Assembly: GCA_002497765.1 (NCBI GenBank)
Contig: DAET01000020.1
Coordinates: forward strand, 2,673 to 33,045
DNA length: 30,373 bases
Direction: 5' to 3'
Origin: Euryarchaeota archaeon UBA486
GTDB lineage: Archaea; Thermoplasmatota; Poseidoniia; Poseidoniales; Poseidoniaceae
How positions within the stretch are numbered: the first letter of the stretch is position 1; each line of letters starts with the position of its first letter. The position numbers were made by a program, and so were the translations under genes. This document shows positions 24,816 to 30,373 of this stretch, piece by piece. The notes beneath the pieces are model-generated. The model searched no databases, was not told the origin of the DNA, and worked only from the letters and a program-made list of their open reading frames with translations.

Positions 24816-25877
24816 CTATGCAGGCCTCGATTGCCCTTTGTGAAGTGCTTCAATCAGTTCAACCGTCCTGATGCGCCCGGACGTGTCGGTAGCACGGTCA
24901 ATGTCCTGTGAGGGGACGGGGATGGTTGCATCGGGATGAAACATGGCGTATTGGTCCGGTCGTGCCGTCGTTTGCATCTTGGCGTTGATCTCTTGTTCAA
25001 ACTGCTTTGGCGTGGGCGTCATCAACACAGGAATTCCGAGTTGCAGCGTTTCGGCCATGAACTGGTTGCCCGGCGTTGCCACGGCAAAATCGGCGGTACA
25101 GACGGCGTCGAGGAAGCCCGATTCCGAAGTCGGCTGGTGCTCGAGCCAGTCGTAGCCTTCAACCATTGAAGGTGGGACACCGAACACTTTGCCGCGCTTT
25201 TGCTCTCGCTCAGCAAGTTGGCTGATCCCGGCAAGGGAAGGTTGGAGCATCGGGCACGAATAGACGACAAAATGTTCGCCCTGCGGCTCCCAGGTGAGGT
25301 TTTCAAGTTCTTTTCGGAGAATCGCCCCAACAAAGGTCGCCTTGCTTTTGGGCCGTTTCTCCACCAGAATCTTCCCGACGATACGGAGGTCAGCGGTAGG
25401 TGAGAACCTCCGAACAATCCAACCACCTCCTTTGACCTGGATGCGGTGGGCAAGGCTGGTTCCCTTTGGCAGGGGGCTTGAGAGGAAGAATTCCTGGCTG
25501 TTGACGGCCACGTGCGGGATGCCGAGTGCTTTGGAAACCTGCCACATCAGGGGTTCGTAATCCGAGACGGTCAGGTCGGGTTGCCATTCCTTCATGTGCG
25601 CAATCACCGGTTGGGCGAGTTTCCGTCGGCCGAAGAGGAACCTTCGATTCCCCATCACGGTCCTCCAAAGTGATAGCCTGCCGTTTTTGGCGTAGTACCT
25701 TGGCATCTTGGTTCGGAGCACGCGCGCCTCACCGAATCGTGCAACGAGCAACTCCTCGGCGTCGCCATCCGTACAGAACAGCAGGTCATGGCCTCGGTCA
25801 ATGAGCTCCTGGCCGATGGCGATGGCGCGGGCGGCATGGCCGCGCGTCATGCCGACCAACCCGTAGCAAATGCGCAT
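24816..25877 (-). CDS. GT-B glycosyltransferase (MurG/UDP-glycosyltransferase-like)
   Basis: A 353-residue glycosyltransferase with the GT-B two-domain plan, probably transferring a sugar from a nucleotide donor to a lipid or surface glycan. The N-terminal domain starts with GLVGMTRGHAARAIAIGQEL and then RGHDLLFCTDGD, the nucleotide-fold glycine and GH motif of MurG-like enzymes. The donor-binding segment near 268-300 reads ATPGNQFMAETLQLGIPVLM and then TPKQFEQEINAKM, typical of GT28/GT1. Substrate cannot be inferred. ATG at 25877 has a ggagggg about 7-13 nt upstream. A 67-nt gap separates it from the ABA4-like gene upstream on the same strand, and a small membrane protein gene follows immediately. 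Confidence 0.88.
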   Translation of the reverse strand: MRICYGLVGMTRGHAARAIAIGQELIDRGHDLLFCTDGDAEELLVARFGEARVLRTKMPRYYAKNGRLSLWRTVMGNRRFLFGRRKLAQPVIAHMKEWQPDLTVSDYEPLMWQVSKALGIPHVAVNSQEFFLSSPLPKGTSLAHRIQVKGGGWIVRRFSPTADLRIVGKILVEKRPKSKATFVGAILRKELENLTWEPQGEHFVVYSCPMLQPSLAGISQLAEREQKRGKVFGVPPSMVEGYDWLEHQPTSESGFLDAVCTADFAVATPGNQFMAETLQLGIPVLMTPTPKQFEQEINAKMQTTARPDQYAMFHPDATIPVPSQDIDRATDTSGRIRTVELIEALHKGQSRPA

Positions 25878-25944
25878 GACGTACCCCTCCGACCCTGCCT
25901 GCGGGCGCTTATTAGTTCTCAGCCGACGCTAAAGGTCCACGGCA

Positions 25945-26397
25945 TCAGACCGTCTGGGTCGTCGCTTCAACGTGATCACGGGTGACGACCATGCCGATGA
26001 GCGCACCGAGGGGCGCCACGAACATGGAGAGCAGCAGGACCGGGAACGAGACGTAGATGGGCTTGCCCGTGGCCACCAATCGCTGCCAGGTCCAGCGACC
26101 CACGAAGAGGTCAAAGGCCAGGTAGTGAAGCCAACCGATCAAAATGACCTCTCGCTCAGAGAACATCTCCACCACGATGTCGGGGCTGGGCATATCGCTT
26201 CCCAGCAGCACGAGGATATCGACAAGGTTCGGAAGCACGGCGAGGGTGTACGCCGCTGCCAAGGGGGCGAGGTAGACCCACTCGTTGCGCATCAGCGCAG
26301 CCGTTCGTTCGTGGGTGGGGGCAAACCACATCATCAGCCAGAACGGGAAGATGTAGATGCTGGAAAACCAAAACAGGACGTCGATGAAGGCAACCAT
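25945..26397 (-). CDS. ABA4-like (DUF4281) integral membrane protein
   Basis: A 150-residue protein with four predicted TM helices (about 1-23, 42-62, 84-103 and 115-138). The third helix contains GWLHYLAFDLFVGRW, the hallmark of the ABA4/DUF4281 family, whose plant member is required for neoxanthin formation. A PFWLMMW opening and the SFPVLLLSMFVAPLGALIGM helix also fit. Function in prokaryotes is not established; a role with carotenoids or isoprenoids is a guess by analogy. The gene starts right at the stop codon of the thioredoxin-like lipoprotein gene, so translation is probably coupled. A GTG at 26409 overlapping that gene is an alternative start. Confidence 0.82.
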   Translation of the reverse strand: MVAFIDVLFWFSSIYIFPFWLMMWFAPTHERTAALMRNEWVYLAPLAAAYTLAVLPNLVDILVLLGSDMPSPDIVVEMFSEREVILIGWLHYLAFDLFVGRWTWQRLVATGKPIYVSFPVLLLSMFVAPLGALIGMVVTRDHVEATTQTV

Positions 26398-26398
26398 G

Positions 26399-27019
26399 TC
26401 ATAGGCCACCCGTCTCCATGATGTTCAAGGCTTCCTCCAAAACGGTGGCGTTGGACCAGTATGTCTTGGACGTCCACACCAGCCGACCTTCGCTGTCAAG
26501 CACCTGCAGCGTGGGCGTCACCGGCATCTCAAACGCTCGGTAGAGGTCAACGTCGGTCAACCGTCCGGTTTCTGCGTCGATGACCTTGGTGGTTTCCGAG
26601 GGCAGCAGCAGCGGCCAGGGCGTGTAGGTGGAACTGTTGTTGTTGGTGTAGCGCTCTCGGACGTCGTTGATGGACTCGAAGGCCGGGTAGCGATGCACGG
26701 ACACGATGTTGGTGGTGTTGGAGATGTTGCCGGCCTCCAATTCTTCACTCAGCATGGCCGTCCAGTCGTGGCAGCCGCTGCAGCCTGCGGCAACCCAAAG
26801 CATGAGGACGGGGCCGTCAAACGAGTTGCGAAGGTCATGGGTTGAACCGTTGTCCACCTCGCGGTCAAAGGTCGGTGCAACAAAGGAGAGCCGCTCGGGA
26901 ACCGGTGAGAGCACCGCTTCCTCCTCGTTTTCCACGGCGTCTTCAACGGGTGCCGCCGTACAACCGGCCAGCATCATCAAGAGGACCATCACAGAAACGA
27001 GTCGCTTGGCTTGGAGCAT
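26399..27019 (-). CDS. Thioredoxin-fold lipoprotein with CSGC motif
   Basis: A 206-residue predicted lipoprotein: basic n-region, MVLLMM hydrophobic core and lipobox LAGC (C20). A thioredoxin-like domain follows. SFVAPTFD leads into VLMLWVAAGCSGCHDW, placing a CSGC redox pair at C80 and C83, at the N-terminus of the first helix. The later MPVTPTLQVLDSEGRLV has the cis-proline strand expected of the fold (TlpA/thiol-disulfide family), and RAF precedes it. A disulfide exchange or reductase role outside the membrane is likely; the partner is unknown. ATG at 27019 was chosen over an upstream TTG because it gives a normal signal peptide and has gagg upstream. It lies between the 5-TM protein and the ABA4-like gene in an apparent operon with the RND exporter. 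Confidence 0.85.
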   Translation of the reverse strand: MLQAKRLVSVMVLLMMLAGCTAAPVEDAVENEEEAVLSPVPERLSFVAPTFDREVDNGSTHDLRNSFDGPVLMLWVAAGCSGCHDWTAMLSEELEAGNISNTTNIVSVHRYPAFESINDVRERYTNNNSSTYTPWPLLLPSETTKVIDAETGRLTDVDLYRAFEMPVTPTLQVLDSEGRLVWTSKTYWSNATVLEEALNIMETGGL

Positions 27020-27056
27020 AGTTACCAATCCTCGAGGTCGGTATTTCAACGCCTGT

Positions 27057-27599
27057 TCAAAATCCGAAGTTCATCACCCAGTACAGGGCGTCCCACCACG
27101 TGCATTGAATCGAGAGCATGACGGATCCGGCGACGGCCAACGTCGCCCCTTCGAGCCGTTCACGTGCCGGCCACACGAGCACGGCAAACCCAACCGAGGC
27201 TGCACCAGCCGTCCACAACACGGCCACGATGGCGATCATGCCGGCCGTTGAAGGTCCTTCGATGTACATTCGCGTGAGGTCAATCCATACCAGTGAGCAC
27301 AGCAAAAAAGCAGCATAGAGCATCATGAGCCGCTGCACACCTCGCCCGTCGTTCGAGGACCACGGCCAGTGCAAGGAAGCCACGTCCTCTTCGGTCCATG
27401 CCATAAAGAATCGATGCATCATCAGCAGGTAGCCTGCAGCAGCCACGAACATCCACGGTACGATGAGTGATTGCATGGAGGTCGGAACTTCGCCCCAGTA
27501 CACAGACGGATCGTCAAAAGCCTGGACTCCACGCCAGTACGAGACCAAAATCAGCGGCCCGATGATGTTGGCGAACCAAAACACGGTGGCTCGCTTCAT
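27057..27599 (-). CDS. Five-TM membrane protein of unknown function
   Basis: A 180-residue hydrophobic protein not recognised as any named family. TM helices are predicted at about 10-27, 43-65, 91-112, 121-143 and 152-173. Short polar loops include WTEEDVASLHWPWSSNDG (about 66-83) and a WPARERLEG turn. Trp and Met are frequent. Its ATG overlaps the stop codon of the RND exporter by 4 nt (ATGA), so translation is almost certainly coupled and the product is likely an accessory subunit or partner of that exporter or of the thioredoxin-like lipoprotein encoded 37 nt downstream. Confidence 0.8.
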   Translation of the reverse strand: MKRATVFWFANIIGPLILVSYWRGVQAFDDPSVYWGEVPTSMQSLIVPWMFVAAAGYLLMMHRFFMAWTEEDVASLHWPWSSNDGRGVQRLMMLYAAFLLCSLVWIDLTRMYIEGPSTAGMIAIVAVLWTAGAASVGFAVLVWPARERLEGATLAVAGSVMLSIQCTWWDALYWVMNFGF

Positions 27600-30373
27600 T
27601 CGCTCTCACCTTGGGCCTTGGCCGCCGTTCGCTTGAGGAACGGGCTGTAGAGAGCGGGCAGGATGAGCAAACTCGAGAGCAAGGCCAAGGTGATGGCCAC
27701 CACGAAGGCCTGACCGAACAGGCGCAGCGGCAACAGGGCCGAGAGGTTGAGCACGGCAAAGCCACCGGCGGTCGTCAACGCCGCACCCGCCATGGCTCGC
27801 CCGGTGGTGGCCGTGGATTTGGCCACCCATTCTTCCGGTGCAGCGAACGGCCGATGCTCTGCTTCTTCCTCAAGCCGTGTCGTGAAGTGGACGGCGTAGT
27901 CCACGCCCAGGCCCAGCGAAAGGGCACCGATGGTAACGGTCTGCGAGTTGATGTTGTAGCCCGTGTAGCCCATGATGCCGTAGACCCACAAGACCACCAT
28001 CATGAGAGGAATCCACGACACAACGCCACGCTGAACGCCTTCCTTCAGGTCGTTGCCGTTGCGCACGGTGTGAATCCCCACCAGCATGAACAGGATGACC
28101 ACGGCCACGATGCCCGTTGATTGAACCGAAGCCGTGGCCACGTCAGCCGTCGTCTGGGCGTTGATGAGGGCACGGCCGCTCAGCCGAAGCGTGTAGTCAT
28201 CGCCGGCCTGTGCTGACAGGTCGGTAAGGACCGCCTCGATGCTTTCAGCCAACTCAACGGTGGCGCCCCAATCCAAGGTATCGGCTTGGAAGGAGAGCAC
28301 GGTCTGCAGGCCGTCTCGTGCGAGCAGGCTCTTGGTCGCTTCAATGCCCGTGGTGTTCTCGAGAGACCACGTCAGAAGGTCGTCGTAGCCGGTGGCGTCA
28401 CCCGATTCGGCAGCGAGGAGGAACCCGTCCACGACAGGATCCTGGAGACGGGTTTGTTCGTACACGTCCCAAATGCCCGTCGGCACGCCGCTCACGTCGT
28501 CTCGGGCCGACATGGTATCGAAGGCAGCGGTCCAAGCGGCACGCCCTTCTTCAGTGATGACGTCGCCGTCAATGACCACGTACAGGGGCGAGCGGCTGGT
28601 GCCAAACTCGTCGCTGATGAGCAAGAAATCTTGCACGACAGGTACCGATTCGTCCAGTTGGTCTCGTTGTTCGAATGCCACTTCGAGCTGTTGGAATCCG
28701 GCGACCATCGGAGCCAGCAACACCAGAGCGATAAGACCCACCTTGAACGGCTGGGTGGAGAGTCGGCCGAGTCCCTGGGACAGCGGGCCCACCTTGACCT
28801 TGCTCGCCTTCTCAAGCGGGAGTTTCTTGGTGGGCAGCATGAGCATGAGGGCGGGTAAGGCGGAGATGCTCAGGAGGTAGATGAGGAACAAACCGATGGC
28901 AATCACGGTGCCGAACACCTGCAGGAAGGACAGTGTGGACAGGCGGAAGGAGAGGAAGCCGACAATGTCGGTGGTGATGGCGATCATCAGTGCAATGGAC
29001 GTCAGGATGGTCCCCTGTCGGATGGCTCGTTGGCGAGAGGTTTTGTCAAAGTCCCGAAGGGTGGCCCTTCCCATCGGGTTTCGCTGCTCTTCTTCCTTCA
29101 ATTCCTCTCGAATGCGAAGCACGACGTGCAGGCCGTAGTCAACACCAATCGCCAGAAGGAGGACGGGAATGGAATTCATGGCGGCGTTGAAGGTCATGTT
29201 CACGCCGGCGAACTGCAGCCATCCCGAGAGGCCGTAGGTGGCGGCGATAGCAACCACCGTCAGAATGAGCACGTAGGCGGTCTCTCGAACGCTGCGGAAG
29301 TTGAACCACAAGATGATGCCCAATAGCAGCATGGCGGCACTGGTCAACATGCCGATTTCCTTGCCGATGGTGGCGTTCGAGTTTTCGGCAAACTGGGCGA
29401 ACGAGAAGGTACGTACATCGCTGTCGTTGGTCGCTGCGACGACCTCAAGCTCCATCGCTTCGGCCCAAGCGGTCAAATCAGCCTGCACGTCCCCGAGAAT
29501 CTCGTAGTCGTAATCCAACGGCTCGCTGGAGACCACCAGCGTGACCATCACCGGGCCGTCCGACACCCACGGGTCGTCCGCATCGTCGCTTGGTAAGCAC
29601 GAGAGAATGGCCGCTCGGAAATCAATGGATTGTAACCCCATGATCGGTCCAAGTTGGCCCTGAAGTGGCCCGGTGACGGCGAGAATCTGGCCGGTCTGCG
29701 CCGGAGTCCTGTTTTGCGTCATGGCGGAAAGTTGCCCCATCAGCATGCCGAGCTCATCGCTGAGATCGTTGCCTGTGTCCATGCGAGCAAGCCATGCGGC
29801 GGGTTCACTGGCGTCCCAAGCCAGCAGGCGTTCGGGCGTTACGGGGTCAACGCCGGGCACGTTGGCAGCCGCAGCGGACAGGTTGCCGAGGCCAGATGAG
29901 AGGTTGGCGTCGTCGTTCGCCGTCAATACCTCAATGGCGGCCTCTTGCAGGCCTGTGAGCCAAACCGCAGCCGTTTCCTCGTCTTGCAGGGCCATCCATT
30001 GCATGGCCTGGCCGGCGGGGCCGTTGTTGGCTTGGGTCCCAAACAAGGGGTAGTGGTATGGCTCGAAATTGCTGTCGTTGAGCATCATGGCTTCGATGGT
30101 CGCCAGTTGCTCCCAGGTCTCCGCCTCAAGCAGGGCCTCGGCTTCGATCTCATCGATAAATCGAATGAAATCGAGGTTTGCTCTGTACTCCGACTCGATT
30201 TCGTTGAGCAAGTCAACGCTCGGGTCATCGGGAAAGAACCCGTCCTCGCTGTTGTCAAACTGCAGGTGCATGCCACCGGCGGCGAGCGTGAGCATGGCCA
30301 ACATGACCGCTGCAAAGGCTTGCTTGGGACGGTCGACACTCCAGTCAGTCAGCATCATGAAAGGATTTCGCAT
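27596..30373 (-). CDS. MMPL/RND superfamily exporter
   Basis: A 925-residue transporter of the MMPL-type RND superfamily, which typically exports lipids or hydrophobic compounds using an ion gradient. It has the duplicated RND plan. TM1 (about 15-35) precedes an extracytoplasmic domain of some 300 residues, then TMs from about 335 to 515, with a GVDYGLHV motif near 410. The second half begins with a TM near 560, a second exterior domain and the final TM block, with GLGVDYAVHF near 823. The paired G-V-D-Y motifs carry the Asp thought to conduct protons. The ATG (MRNPFMMLTDWSVDRP) sits at the very edge of the window and looks like a natural start, but an extension beyond the window cannot be excluded. 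It heads an operon with a 5-TM protein, a thioredoxin-like lipoprotein and an ABA4-like protein. Confidence 0.92.
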   Translation of the reverse strand: MRNPFMMLTDWSVDRPKQAFAAVMLAMLTLAAGGMHLQFDNSEDGFFPDDPSVDLLNEIESEYRANLDFIRFIDEIEAEALLEAETWEQLATIEAMMLNDSNFEPYHYPLFGTQANNGPAGQAMQWMALQDEETAAVWLTGLQEAAIEVLTANDDANLSSGLGNLSAAAANVPGVDPVTPERLLAWDASEPAAWLARMDTGNDLSDELGMLMGQLSAMTQNRTPAQTGQILAVTGPLQGQLGPIMGLQSIDFRAAILSCLPSDDADDPWVSDGPVMVTLVVSSEPLDYDYEILGDVQADLTAWAEAMELEVVAATNDSDVRTFSFAQFAENSNATIGKEIGMLTSAAMLLLGIILWFNFRSVRETAYVLILTVVAIAATYGLSGWLQFAGVNMTFNAAMNSIPVLLLAIGVDYGLHVVLRIREELKEEEQRNPMGRATLRDFDKTSRQRAIRQGTILTSIALMIAITTDIVGFLSFRLSTLSFLQVFGTVIAIGLFLIYLLSISALPALMLMLPTKKLPLEKASKVKVGPLSQGLGRLSTQPFKVGLIALVLLAPMVAGFQQLEVAFEQRDQLDESVPVVQDFLLISDEFGTSRSPLYVVIDGDVITEEGRAAWTAAFDTMSARDDVSGVPTGIWDVYEQTRLQDPVVDGFLLAAESGDATGYDDLLTWSLENTTGIEATKSLLARDGLQTVLSFQADTLDWGATVELAESIEAVLTDLSAQAGDDYTLRLSGRALINAQTTADVATASVQSTGIVAVVILFMLVGIHTVRNGNDLKEGVQRGVVSWIPLMMVVLWVYGIMGYTGYNINSQTVTIGALSLGLGVDYAVHFTTRLEEEAEHRPFAAPEEWVAKSTATTGRAMAGAALTTAGGFAVLNLSALLPLRLFGQAFVVAITLALLSSLLILPALYSPFLKRTAAKAQGESE

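Overview
The window looks like a chromosomal segment of a marine Group II euryarchaeon (Candidatus Poseidoniales, Thermoplasmatota). The evidence is an archaeal family B DNA polymerase, archaeal EF-1alpha followed by uS10, an archaeal GINS51 replication subunit, a presenilin-type intramembrane protease, a tRNA with no encoded CCA, several putative TATA-box starts about 25-30 nt upstream of ATG codons, and very large sequon-rich secreted proteins. The lineage is inferred from gene content and was not tested by a search. Coding density is high, and no insertion sequence, integrase, CRISPR array or rRNA was seen.

Left part (1-7500, plus strand): DNA polymerase B, a PKD-domain lipoprotein and pyruvate kinase lie nose to tail. 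The translation pair EF-1alpha and ribosomal protein uS10 follows under its own promoter. A 161-nt convergent gap after uS10 holds three consecutive hairpins.

Middle part (7496-18445): GINS51, with an unusually long disordered linker, is divergent from a 2,117-residue surface protein. That protein carries three lectin/MAM-like beta modules, an EF-hand-like loop, a CARDB-like domain and a C-terminal membrane anchor. A GC-rich hairpin that buries the likely ribosome binding site precedes it. Then come tRNA-Leu(CAA), a multi-TM protein with a GIDE (MUL1-type) domain, an SPFH/stomatin-like protein and a small ribbon-helix-helix protein. The last three form a compact candidate membrane-domain cluster.

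Right part (18450-30373): on the minus strand, FolC and a dCMP deaminase are adjacent, joining folate and thymidylate precursor supply. On the plus strand, a presenilin-family protease with a large beta-propeller-like insert is followed 5 nt later by seryl-tRNA synthetase. A short low-GC stretch holds a small DUF2892 membrane protein and a truncated DUF2306-like gene. The rest is a minus-strand envelope gene run, in transcription order: an MMPL/RND exporter whose start codon is the last base of the window, an unknown 5-TM protein, a thioredoxin-like lipoprotein with CxxC, an ABA4-like (DUF4281) membrane protein, a GT-B glycosyltransferase and a small membrane protein.

The most promising candidates for undescribed biology are the presenilin protease with an inserted ectodomain, the GIDE/SPFH/RHH cluster, and the exporter/thioredoxin/ABA4-like operon.
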